From contig NC_061119.1 in the NCBI RefSeq assembly GCF_002878395.1, positions 13,121,295 to 13,185,294 on the forward strand: DNA of 64,000 nucleotides, written 5' to 3'. The notes beneath the pieces are model-generated. The model was not told the DNA's origin. It ran no database searches and was given only the letters and a program-made list of their open reading frames with translations. The position numbers and the translations under genes are program-made. Positions 32,891 through 42,715 of the stretch are shown piece by piece. The first letter of the stretch is position 1. Each line of letters opens with the position of its first letter. The DNA comes from Capsicum annuum (taxonomy: Eukaryota > Streptophyta > Magnoliopsida > Solanales > Solanaceae).

Positions 32891-33336
32891 AGATTAAAAA
32901 AAAATTTAATATGTATATATGATCTAGAAAAATATATGAAACATGAGGGATAAGGGCTAGATGGGTTGGTGTGAAGACGATATGTGCCGGAGAGTAGGAA
33001 GGACACAATCAATATGAAATATTGATTGTGAAACTTGTTTTCATTAATCAAAATTTGCAAAATTTTTACACATCAAGGACGTGTTGGTATGAAAGGATTA
33101 TCCTGCAAGTGAATTCGAAATTACTTAATTATTTTCTGATGTGTTTGATAAATAAACCGAAGATTTATTTCCAAAGGTATTTGCATCATACAAGTCACCT
33201 TAGTGTGGTGCATGTAAGTTATGTGGCAATAGGTATATATCCACAATGTGTTATTTATTCTCTTAAATTTTTATAAAAAGATAATAAGATATTAAATCAA
33301 AAATTAAATTGTTAGAACACACTATTATTTATTTAA

Positions 33337-34401
33337 GGGAAAAGACCCAAATATGTCACTGAACTATAAAAAATGACTCATTTATGCCATGTGTTAAAAG
33401 TTTGGCTCATTTATGCCATCGCCTTTACAAAATAGGTTCATCCATACCATTATTTTTTAACGGTGATTTTTCGAAAACAACTTTGCCACATGTCATCTTA
33501 CTAGAGGTTCACATCATTAATTAAAATAACGGAAAAAGGCTCAAATATGCCATCGAACTATCAGAAATGGCTCATTTATTTCATCTGTTAAAAGTTTATC
33601 TCGTTTATGTCATTGTTGTTACAAATCAGGTTCATTCATTCCATTACTTATCAACGGTGGTTTTTCAAAAACAGTTTTGCCACACGTCATCTTACTAGAG
33701 GTCCACGTCACTAATAAAATTATGTGATTGTCCCAATTAAGCTAACTAAACAGTTGAATATATTTTGACATATTCTTAAGCCAAGCTCCAATAACTGTAA
33801 AAACAAGTGGGGCCTAAAATATTCTTTTGTCAAGCCTTACAAACCTCAAAATGACTATTTAATCATTCTCTGTTGCATACATTTTGGTCGATTAATGTTT
33901 ATGCTTCAGGAATTTTTCATTCAGTGCTATGACGGGTGATCTTTCTCAAAGATTCAAGGCATCACTGACTATTATGAACAAAATGTAAGAGAAAATAAAT
34001 TAATTTTTATTGATTTATTTTAATTAGTGACGTGGACCTCTAGTAAGACGACGCATGACAAAGCAGTTTTTGAAAAATCGTCATTAACAAGTACTGGCAT
34101 GTATGAACCTGTTTTATAAAGGCGATGGCATAAACGAGCCAAACTTTTAACGGATGACATAAATGAGCCATTTCTGATAGTTCGATAGCATATTTGACTC
34201 TTTTCTCTTTGTTTTAATTAATGATGTGGATCTCTAGTAAGACGACATGTGGCAAAGCTGGTTTTGAAAAACCACCGTTAACAAGTAATGGCATGGATGA
34301 ACCTGTTTTGTAACGATGATGACATAAATGAGCCAAACTTTTAATGGATGATATAAATGAGTCATTTCTGATAGTTCGATGACATATTTGAGCCTTTTCC
34401 C
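33337..34401. mobile_element. Mutator-like palindromic element in FAR intron 1
   Basis: 1,065 bp flanked by a perfect 9-bp duplication TTTATTTAA (33328-33336 and 34402-34410), the size made by Mutator-like transposases. Long inverted arms of about 385 bp start GGGAAAAGACCCAAATATG and end CATATTTGAGCCTTTTCCC. Each arm consists of two tandem versions of the same roughly 190-bp sequence (33337-33530 and 33531-33721, mirrored by 34207-34401 and 34017-34206), giving a palindrome within a palindrome. The centre (33722-34016) is unrelated to the arms. No transposase. Confidence 0.9.
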
Positions 34402-34442
34402 TTTATTTAATTATATTTTTTCAAAAAGACAATTCTTTGCAG

Positions 34443-34546
34443 TTTTGATTGAAAAGATGCCAAGAACAACACCAAAGGTAAACAAGATTTACCTTCTTAT
34501 GAGAGCAAAGGATAAGGAAGCTGAATTTGACAGATTAACAAGTGAA
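34443..34546 (+). pseudogene. FAR: FAR exon 2
   Basis: Acceptor CTTTGCAG; reads LIEKMPRTTPKVNKIYLLMR, then AKDKEAEFDRLTSE; donor GAA|GTATGT. Continues the NAD(P)-binding fold directly from exon 1. Splice sites look intact. Confidence 0.88.
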
Positions 34547-34658
34547 GTATGTTGATTTATGAATGCCTTTTTTATCCTTCCATTTATACTTTTCATTTAA
34601 AATAAATTTAAGTTCCAAATTAATTACGTCACTGATCATGAATGTATGTTTTTAACAG

Positions 34659-34857
34659 ATAATAGAGTCAATTATTCAAATGCTTGAAAGAGATGCATGG
34701 AGAATCTTATGAGTCATTCATAAGAAGTAAATTGGTTCCTATAGTTGGAAATATTGATGAGCCAAACCTCGGTATGGATAGTATTATTGCTCAACAAATT
34801 GCTCAAGAAATTGATTTGATTGTTGACTCTGCAGCAAACACCATATTTGGCTTGAGG
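34659..34857 (+). pseudogene. FAR: FAR exon 3, frameshifted, donor lost
   Basis: Acceptor TTTAACAG. The first codons read IIES; a deletion near 34673 then shifts to the homologous frame, which continues CLKEMHGESYESFIRSKL, VPIVGNIDEPNLGMDSII and EIDLIVDSAANTIF, the conserved 'NSAANT-F-E' block. Where the family has a GAG|GTAAC donor, this copy reads GAGGATAACT, so the GT is gone. Confidence 0.85.
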
Positions 34858-35041
34858 ATAACTCTCCTTATGTTTTTTTTCTTTTTTTTTTATAATGGCC
34901 GGTAATGGATGTGAGACTTGAAACCGGATTGATTTTTGCATGCTTTGATATCATATTGAAGTGTGTGATCGTTTCATCTAAAAGTTATTTGAGAGAGCAA
35001 CACTTTTATTTTTTTAATTAATCATTCTCAACAATGTCTAG

Positions 35042-35142
35042 GTATGATCTAGCTCTTGAAGCTAATGTGAATGGTCAATATCAACTCATGATGTTTGCCA
35101 AGAAATGCAAGAACTTGAAACTCCTCATCCATTATTCGAGTG
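35042..35142 (+). pseudogene. FAR: FAR exon 4
   Basis: Acceptor TGTCTAG; reads YDLALEANVNGQYQLMMFAK, then KCKNLKLLIHYSS; donor near GTATGC. The family's 'HYSTAYVNG' continues into exon 5, so the last codons here may include an altered donor position. Confidence 0.85.
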
Positions 35143-35274
35143 GTATGCATTTGAATATTCATTGATAGAGAACAACAAATGCGTTTATCTTGATACAATC
35201 AGACCTCTTTATAAAACGATGTTGTTATGTAGAGGTTTGACCTTAAATGCATTTTACCTTTTTTTCAATATTAA

Positions 35275-35476
35275 AGCGAATGTGAATTGTGAATGGCGAA
35301 AGAGAAGGTCTAATATACGAGAAGCCTTTCACCATGGGATAAAGTATAACAAAGGAAAAGGTCACATCACATTCTCCATCTACTAAGTTTCCATCCCTCA
35401 ATGGCTCAATGTTGCCAATGAATTGGACTTTGTTTCAAAGTTGAACAATGCTATTGAAAATAATGACAACTTCGAC
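35275..35476 (+). pseudogene. FAR: FAR exon 5, left part
   Basis: After an AAAG acceptor the expected 'AYVNGEREG' is distorted by a 7-base tandem duplication (GTGAATTGTGAAT). Then REGLIYEKPFTMG, an in-frame TAA near 35341, KEKVTSHSPSTKFPSLN, a small insertion, and NVANELDFVSKLNNAIENND. The exon is cut after ACTTCGAC by the hAT element. Confidence 0.87.
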
Positions 35477-35627
35477 TAAGGGTGAAGTGGGCCGGCCCGA
35501 CCCGTCCTGACTCAGCCCTTGTAACTAACCTAGCCCGATAAGCCATAGAGCTTTAGGGTTTCGGGTTCCTGGCCGGTTATTTTATTAAAATGCGCCGGGT
35601 TAACCGGCCCGATCCGGCCCGGATACC

Positions 35628-35658
<31 letters not shown>

Positions 35659-36109
35659 AGGGATTTTGGGCCAAACTAGCCGTTGGCCCAACGGCTATAT
35701 AGCCGTTTTTGGGTCCAAACGGCTAGTTTGGGCCTATTTATTTAAAAAAAAAATTAACTTTAAAAAATATTTTTTAATCCCAAAAAAATTCTATAAATAC
35801 CCTACAACTTCAAATCATTTTTCACACAATTTTTCACTCTCTCAAAACTCATTCTCTCTCAAATCTCAATTCTCAATTCTCAAATATTCAATATATTTAA
35901 TTTCTTAAAGTGTTCACTTTAATTTTTTAATTTTTCGTTTACAAAGTACGAGCGGAAGTTTCTAAAGTCGCAACCTTTGGATACTTTCAAAATTTGTTAT
36001 TGTCGTTCCATCTCTTACGTTTAATTTTTATTTATTGTATTAATTGTTTAATATTAATTTTATTATATTTGTGTATTTTGAATATTTTTAGTTTAATTTA
36101 ATTTATATT

Positions 36110-38570
36110 ATGGATAAATTAAGAAACTTCGCTACTAAAGGTGTTAAAATTTTTTGTCCCGAAAGCGGTAGTGGTAGTAAAAAGCGAATTACTATCAGTA
36201 GAGGTAGTTCAAGTAGTAGATATACCCGTGTGCCTTCGCCTCCGGTACCGCTTGGTACACTTTTTGAGGAAGAAATAGGTGTAGGTGCTCACGATATGGA
36301 TTATGTAGAAGCTCAGAAAAATTACGGTATAGAAGAAGAAAATGAAGTAGATGTGGTTAATTTAGATGAAGATAATGAAAATATTGCTGAGACACCCGCA
36401 GTAGGAGAAGCTAACGTTAGATTTGAATCGATTAATCTCCCTCCCCATCCTCCCAGTGCCCCAAGACCTCGTAAAAGAACTAGTGTTGCATGGCAATTGT
36501 TTGAACGTATATCAGATATTGAGGTGCAATGCAATATTTGTCAACAAATATATAAGCATAGAAGTGGAGGCAAGCAAGGGGTACAAGTACATTAATGAGA
36601 CATATAACTAAAGATCACAAAAGAGAGTTAAATATTGCACAAGGTGGTGGGGATGTTGGTAGGCCAACGCAAACTAGAATGGACCCAGCAACCGGTCACG
36701 TAGCGAAGAAGTATAATAAATTGAGAGACCGGGAAGAAATAGCTAAAATGGTAGCTGTGGGCTGTTTGTCTTTTAGTTTTCCTTCTTCTGATGCCTTTAT
36801 TCGTTATATACAAGTAATTTATAATCCTATGTTTAACGGTATTCCTAGAACTACTTGTCGGTCTGATATTTTTAGACTCCATTCACAATATTGTTTTTAT
36901 TTATCAACATTGTTAAAAAATATTCAATGTAGATTGTTCCTAGCTTCTGATCTTGGTCGTGCTGTAAATAAAAATGATTATTTAACCATTACTTGTCATT
37001 GGATGGATAGTAATTTCGTGATGCAAAAACGTATTCTTGCTTTTTTATATGATGAAGATCGTAAACATACTGGACAATTTATTGCTGATTCTATTGTTAA
37101 AATTACCGGATATTATGGTATCGAAAATAAAATTTTATATATTGCTTTTGATAATGCTTCTAACAACAAGACTGCTAAAACAAAAATAAAATCTACGCTA
37201 TCTTCGCCCTTGCCTGAAATTTTTCATACTAAGTGTGCATGTCATATATATAATTTAATTCTAAAAGATGGTCTTGAATTTTTTGAGATTTATATTGAAA
37301 AAATTCATCTTGCCGTTGGTTTTATTCAAGAAAATAATCGTAGATCGAGAATTAGAGAATTTAAAGTTAAATGTCAAGAAAATGGACTTACACCGATTTT
37401 GATGCCAGATGAAATTGATACTAGATGGAATTCTACGTATGAATTTCTAAAAACTTGTTATAAATATAGAATTCCTATTACACTAGCTTTTAACCAACAT
37501 TGCGGTTCATTTGCTGATTCTGCTGATTGCATGGTACATAATTCTCATTAGGTTCTAATTAATGATCTTGTTAAGTTTTTAGAAAAATTTTATGTAGCTA
37601 CAGTTGAATTTTTTGGTGCTGATTATCCTACTGTTTGTATATTTTGGCATATATAGCTGATATTTCTGGTTTGCTCAAAGAATATAAAAATAAAGAAGGT
37701 TATAAAGAAGCTGTTGGCGCCATGTTTACGAAATTTAAAAAATATTTTTTCCTGATTCCCCCTATTTACTTGGTTGGTGCTATGCTAAATCCGTGCATGA
37801 AATATAATAATATGTGCCACTTTAGTACTCTTATTCATACTAACTTAGAAATAAATACTAACCATGATTCTGAACAAGTACAACCTGATTTGTGGACGGC
37901 TACGACTGATGCAAAGGATTACATAGAAAAATTATATAATCACTATGCTGATTTATTTGATTTAGCCATACCTACAAATATCACTCCAACTGTCGCTCCT
38001 CATCCTCCCGAGGAGCCATCATCTTCTAAAAGGCCGGCACATAGTGGTTTTTCTGATTCGTTTTATGATTTAAATTGTTGGAACAGTGTTGATGAGAGAA
38101 CTTACACATCAACTTATCGGGAAGAGCTGAAATATTATCTTCGGACGGCACCAGAGGATCGCAGACGACGGATCAACACGTTGGATTGGTGGAGGAGTAA
38201 TGAAACACAATATCCTGTGCTTTCAAGATTATCTAGAGATATCTTGAATGTTCCAATGTCAACCGTTGCATCAGAGAGAGCCTTTAGTCAGGGACGACAG
38301 CAGCTTGGAGACAACCGACACTCATTGGGAAGCAATGCAATGAATGTTCTAGTTTGCCTCAGAGATTGGATTAGAGCGGAAAGAAGAAACCAAGAAATGG
38401 AACCGGAGTCGAGCGATGAGCTGAAACTTGAAGAAATTATGACTTCATGGGAGAACTCAGCAGAATCAAGTCCAATGCATGATTTTGCCCCAGTTGACTT
38501 CGACTATCCTATGCAAGTTCCCATTAATATTAACATGAATGAGTTGGAAAAAATGATGCATAATTTGTAG
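36110..38570 (+). pseudogene. hAT transposase (BED finger, hAT dimerisation), near-intact
   Basis: ATG MDKLRNFATKGVKIFCPES, a Ser/Gly-rich N-terminus, then a zinc-finger BED domain: SVAWQLFERISDIEVQCNIC with CxxC, and after a one-base deletion in a G run (about 36577-36581) the frame changes to STLMRHITKDHKRE, supplying the BED His residues. 36595-37551 holds the catalytic core (FRLHSQYCFYLST, ITCHWMDSNFVMQKRILAF with a first acidic residue, FDNASNNKTAKTKIK, KCACHIYNLILKDGL, DEIDTRWNSTYEFL). A stop near 37549 and a frame change near 37635 precede FFLIPPIYLVGAML and the C-terminal hAT dimerisation block LDWWRSNETQYPVLSRLSRD, VPMSTVASERAFSQG and LVCLRDWIRAE. Only about three lesions separate it from a full frame. 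Confidence 0.93.
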
Positions 38571-38659
38571 ATTTTTCATTCATGTAAATTATAAATTTTG
38601 AATTATTTTGCAATCAATAAAATTTCCCAAATTCATTCACTACTTAGTCCTTGCTTTTT

Positions 38660-39600
38660 ATATTTTTTCATTTAACGATTTAAAATTTTAAATTGAATTT
38701 CTAGTTTTCTACTTTAAATTAAAAAATTACTTCTAATATATTATTAATTTACTACCAAATATTATTAATTTATTATATTAAGTAGCATATGTTTTGTATA
38801 TTTGTGCATATATCTTCTATAGAAGTGTATATTTAGCGTATACATGTGTATATGTTTTATAAATTAGTATATAAGTATATCTATATATATTGTAATGTAT
38901 ATATAATGTAGTATATTTTATAAGTAGTAGTATATATACATTGAATGGGGCGTATACACGTGTATATATCTTCTATAGAAGTGTATATTTAACATATACA
39001 TGTGTATATGTTTTATAAATTAATATATAAGTATATCTATATATATTGTAATGTATATATATTGTATTATATTTTATAAGTAGTAGTATATATACATTGA
39101 ATAGTACGTACACACGTGAATATATCTTCTATAGAAGTGTATATTTAACGTATACATCTGTATATGTTTTATAAATTAGTATATAAGTATATCTATATAT
39201 ATTGTAATGTATATATATTGCAGTATATTTTATAAGTAGTAGTATATATACATTGAATAGTGTGTATACACATGTATATATCTTCTATAGAAGTGTATAT
39301 TTAACATATACATGTGTATATGTTTTATAAATTAGAATATAACTATATCTATATATATTGTAATGTATATATATTGTAGTATATTTTATAAATAGTAGTA
39401 TATATACGTTGTATGGTGCATATACATGTGTATATATCTTGTATATTTAACGTATACATCTGTATATGTTTTATAAATTAGTATATAAGTATATCTATAT
39501 ATATTGTAATGTATATATATTGCAGTATATTTTATAAGTAGTAGTATATATACATTGAATGGTGCGTATGTATGAGTAATTGACTAATTGTGTATATGTG
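38660..39600. repeat. 156-bp tandem repeat in hAT 3' region
   Basis: TATCTTCTAT recurs at 38811, 38967, 39123 and 39279, exactly 156 bp apart. Each unit also has 'gtatatgttttataaatta', 'aagtatatctatatatattg' and 'ataagtagtagtatatatac'. A fifth unit near 39435 has a deletion. Very AT-rich, with many TATATA and palindromic TATAC steps. Confidence 0.93.
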
Positions 39601-39915
39601 TATATATTTTTTAAATTCTAATGTAGTATATACAATATATAAGTGTATATATATTATTTAACATATTTATAATGTATATAGGTGGGTATATGTAATGTCT
39701 ATTGAAAGAAAGTTTTTTTGTTATTTTTTGACCAGGCTTGACCGATTTTTTAACCAGATTTGACCGAGTTTTGGTGGGTTTGATCGGGATGGCCGGGTTA
39801 GGGTGGGCCCAGCCCGTCTAGCACCAAAACTGACCCGTAACCGGCCCTCAACCCGATTAAAATAGAAGGGCCGGTTCCGGGTTAGCCCGACCCGTTTGAC
39901 ACCCATACCTTCGAC

Positions 39916-39944
39916 AAAATCATGAAAGACTTGGCGTCTGAGAG
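39916..39944 (+). pseudogene. FAR: FAR exon 5, right part
   Basis: Continues the interrupted exon: 'aaaatcatgaaagacttggcgtctgagag', encoding KIMKDLASER in register with the left part, then donor GAGAG|GTACTA. Confidence 0.88.
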
Positions 39945-40327
39945 GTACTACTTCTTATGAATATCAATTAAGTATCATAAGTAAATTGCTCACAGTTCTT
40001 CAATCATTTTATCATTAAAGTCATTCTTAATTATATTAGTATGATTTATGATTGTTAATATAATACAATAGGGCAAAGTTTTATGGATAGCAAGATACAT
40101 ATTGTGATCGAATGCTACTATTATGATTGTTAATCTTACAGAAAGTTTGTAATTGTTGATCATAATGAGTGAGGACTGAGGAACATCCATCTTGCTGCTA
40201 AACAGGATGGGATTGAACTTTTTAACTTATTAGATACTTTTTTATGAATGCACGTCTATTAAGTATTATAAGTAAATTGCTTTCAGATGATGTTCAATCA
40301 TTTGATAACTAAAGTCGCTCTTAATAG
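39945..40327 (+). repeat. Tandem duplication of FAR intron 5 / exon 6 start
   Basis: Two versions of the same roughly 150-bp stretch: 39950-40105 and 40235-40360. Shared landmarks in order are 'acttcttatgaat', 'attaagtat-ataagtaaattgct', 'ttcaatcatttgata/ttttatcat', 'aaagtc' and TAGGGCAAAGTT-TATGGAT-GCAAGATACAT. The first copy therefore includes a false exon 6 start at about 40076-40105, which soon degenerates. Confidence 0.8.
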
Positions 40328-40490
40328 GGCAAAGTTATATGGATGGCAAGATACATACTCATTCACAAAGGCCATTGGTGAGATGATAATTGACAACATG
40401 AGGGAGGACATACCAATAGTCATTATTCGTCCCTCAGTAATAACTCGTAGTTATGAAGAACCTTTCCAGGATGGATACAAGGATTCAGGT
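40328..40490 (+). pseudogene. FAR: FAR exon 6
   Basis: Acceptor CTTAATAG; reads AKLYGWQDTYSFTKAIGEMI, holding the catalytic YxxxK-like Tyr/Lys, then IDNMREDIPIVIIRPSVITR and SYEEPF. A base is missing near 40463, so the family's PFPGWIQGF becomes PFQDGYKDS. Donor TTCAG|GTACC. Confidence 0.9.
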
Positions 40491-40581
40491 ACCTTAATTA
40501 TTGTATTCAACTTTAATTTTCTTCTAATTTGTTAATTTTTTTCACAAAGTTTCTAATTTTTCATGTTCTTCTATCTCATAG

Positions 40582-40663
40582 GGTAATTGACCTCGTACTT
40601 ATTTTCTATGGGAAAGGGGAATATCCATGTTGTTTTGGTGATCCAAGTAGTCTTGTTGATGTG
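40582..40663 (+). pseudogene. FAR: FAR exon 7
   Basis: Acceptor ATCTCATAG; reads VIDLVLIFYGKGEYPCCFGD and PSSLVDV, matching the family's 'YGKG-L--F--DP--V-DVVP'. Donor GATGTG|GTACGTA. Confidence 0.85.
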
Positions 40664-41248
40664 GTACGTATACCTTTTCAATAAATTATAGCTTTAAGGG
40701 TCAAAGTATGATACATTAATTCTAATGGAAATCTCTTTTTTTGTCTTTACATAATGATTCCTTACGCTACTAAACAATTACTAGTTTTCCATTAAAATTT
40801 TTCATTGAAAAATGTACAGTGGCTTTTCCTAGAGATATTTTGATTCAATTGAAAACATAGTAGTGCTTTCACACGATAAAATTAGGAAGCTTCCAATATT
40901 TCAATAAGAATCTGTTCTTCATATGTGTTTTTCCAATGAACTGATTCGGTGAGAAAATCATGTTTTGTAACACAAATCTTTTATTTATTTATGATGAGAA
41001 AACCCTCTATTTCAGTAGTGGTATGATTATGAAAATGTAATAACTTTATCCTGGTCTGGTCCAATACCGAATCAACTTATAATCATGAAATCGACTAAAT
41101 TCGCATGTTATATATTCATATTACTAATTCTTCTATCCCAGTTAAAGTGATGTTGAACTAAAAAAAATAGATCATAAAAGCTAAAAAATAGCTATCATGC
41201 CATAAAAAACTTCATTATCTAACAACTTGTTCACTTGGTTTAATTAGG

Positions 41249-41619
41249 TTCCAGTTGATGTGGTTGTAAATACTACAACGGCTGCTATTGCCAAACATGG
41301 ACACTTGCAAATTCCAGAGCTAAATGATGTCTATCATGCAACATCATCATATATGAATCCTTTATCACTATCACAACTTTTCAACTATTGCTATGAATTT
41401 TTCAATTCTTCTCCTTCCGTTAACTCGAAAGGAGATCAAATGAAGATTAAGAAATGATATTTTTTGACAATATGTCAGGCTTTTCGAATTATATTTTGGA
41501 GAAACTTCTCAAGGAACAAGAAGTACATGATTTATAGATGCAAATGCGTATTCAAAGGAAGGTGGAATATTTTGAGAATTTTAGCAAGATTTATGATCCA
41601 TATACGTTCTACAAAGGCT
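41249..41619 (+). pseudogene. FAR: FAR exon 8, last recognisable exon
   Basis: Acceptor TTTAATTAG; reads VPVDVVVNTTTAAIAKHGHL, VYHATSSYMNPLSLSQLFNY and NSSPSVNSKGDQMKIK. Then a one-base deletion near 41451 shifts to MIFFDNMSGFSNYILEKLLK, a stop at 41535-41537, and VEYFENFSKIYDPYTFYKG before a possible GTATGATA donor. The family needs one more exon (about 50 residues, sterile-alpha C-terminal end), which is not found before the LTR at 41711. Confidence 0.87.
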
Positions 41620-41710
41620 GGTATGATACTTAATTCTTCTCAATACATTGTTTACTTATCATTATAACGTTGTTTTCAAATATATAAAGGTGTCTTTATT
41701 GAAATGTACT

Positions 41711-42715
41711 TGTCACGATCCAAAAACAAGGGACATGATGACACCTGTCGCGGCATACCTTGACAAGCAAGTCTATCACCCAAATTGATATGAAAAGAAA
41801 AATAGACAGAAATACCCAAGGCTCGGCTCCTAGAACGAAGCCGAACCATACAAGTAATTATAACAATGTGAAAAGAGCATATCCAAAATCACACATTCCC
41901 AAAATTAGGTGTCAATAGTATAAGAACTACTAATACAATCCATGAGTCAAATACATCAAAAAATAACCACAAGGAACCATAACTGTCTCCGAATATTAAT
42001 TAAAGACATAACTAGTATAAAAAGATAGAGGAGAACTTTGGACATATGAATGTCCAACCACTACCTTGAGTAAATCGAAGGCACTCAAAATCAACCAGTT
42101 TGAGGCGCACCAGAACCTGAATCTGCATCGGAAGGGTGAAGTAGGAGTGAGTACGGTCCACTTGTACTTAGTAGATATCATAGGCCGACCGAGAAAAGTA
42201 GAAAATAAAGCATATAAAATACATACTAAGGGCACATCACCTACAATCATAAAATGTCCCATAATGGTATTCCATACCGCTTGCACTAATAATTCTAATA
42301 TATCACATATTTTGCAACATCACACCAAGATAGAATACAAGTATGCATTATATCACATATAAGTAGAACAAGGGGAACATGCACATACAAGATCATCAAA
42401 TACAAGTAAAAGAAGATAAGACAATTACATAGATGACAATTCAATATGGAAACAACACAATATAAACACAATAAAGTAAGTGCAATGTATATGATGATGA
42501 TGATTATACACGAGATTGTCGCACAATCTCAGGGATCATTGCATAATCCCCGTATGCACCTATGGAGGCAAGCCTCCCAACGTAGGACCCATGGGGGGTT
42601 CGTCAACCCGTATACAATCTACATATCTCATATGTCCTTTCCGGCACATCCCTCGAGGAGGTGGTGTTGCCAGTGTTACTTAGGTGTTGCCATGATGGTA
42701 CCAATGTTTTGTACC
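41711..42715 (-). mobile_element. Chromovirus-like LTR fragment, copy 1
   Basis: Begins TGTCACGATCCAAAAAC and is clearly similar to the LTR starting at 53475: 'taccttgacaag-aagcctatcacccaaa', 'aacgaagc-gaaccatacaagtaa', 'attaggtgtcaatagt-taagaactactaatac' and 'cgtaggacccatgg-g-gttcgtcaacc' occur in both. The 'gtgagtacgg-c-acttgtact-agta' block reads as an LTR on the minus strand. It stops abruptly near 42715 where the 40-bp array begins. It lies in the FAR terminal intron. No internal domain attached. Confidence 0.7.

Larger units (their letters stand above)
35477..39907 (+). mobile_element. hAT transposon in FAR exon 5
   Basis: 4,431 bp. Ends TAAGGGTGAAGTGGGCCGG and ...GACCCGTTTGACACCCATA form inverted repeats (TAAGGGTG against TATGGGTG; both continue into G/C-rich CCGGCCCGACCCG-like sequence). 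The 8-bp target duplication is ACTTCGAC (35469-35476) against CCTTCGAC (39908-39915), one mismatch. It encodes a BED-finger hAT transposase in the same direction as FAR and carries a 156-bp tandem repeat near its 3' end. FAR exon 5 resumes exactly after the right duplication. Confidence 0.95.
32464..41620 (+). pseudogene. FAR: Fatty acyl-CoA reductase gene (MS2/FAR2-like), broken
   Basis: FAR enzymes reduce fatty acyl-CoA or acyl-ACP to primary alcohols with NADPH; MS2/FAR2 types act in anther plastids for pollen-wall precursors. Exons by homology and splice sites: 32464-32775, 34443-34546, 34659-about 34857, 35042-35142, about 35275-35476 plus 39916-39944, 40328-about 40490, 40582-40663 and 41249-about 41619. 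Motifs: NADPH-binding VTGATGFLAK (exon 1), KIYLLMRAKDKEAE, LVPIVGNIDEPNLG, YGWQDTYSFTKAIGEM (active-site YxxxK) and IPIVIIRPSVI, then KIYDPYTFYKG near the end. Exon 1 has a basic, Ser-rich N-terminal extension of about 65 codons, possibly a plastid transit peptide. Defects: frameshifts near 32656, 34673, 40463 and 41451; stops near 35341 and 41535; the exon 3 donor reads AT instead of GT; a hAT insertion in exon 5; the final exon is missing. Confidence 0.9.

Noticed and set aside
37640..38570. Second hAT ORF considered as a separate host gene
   Set aside because: It contains the C-terminal hAT dimerisation block and continues the core frame after one frame change, so it is part of the same transposase.
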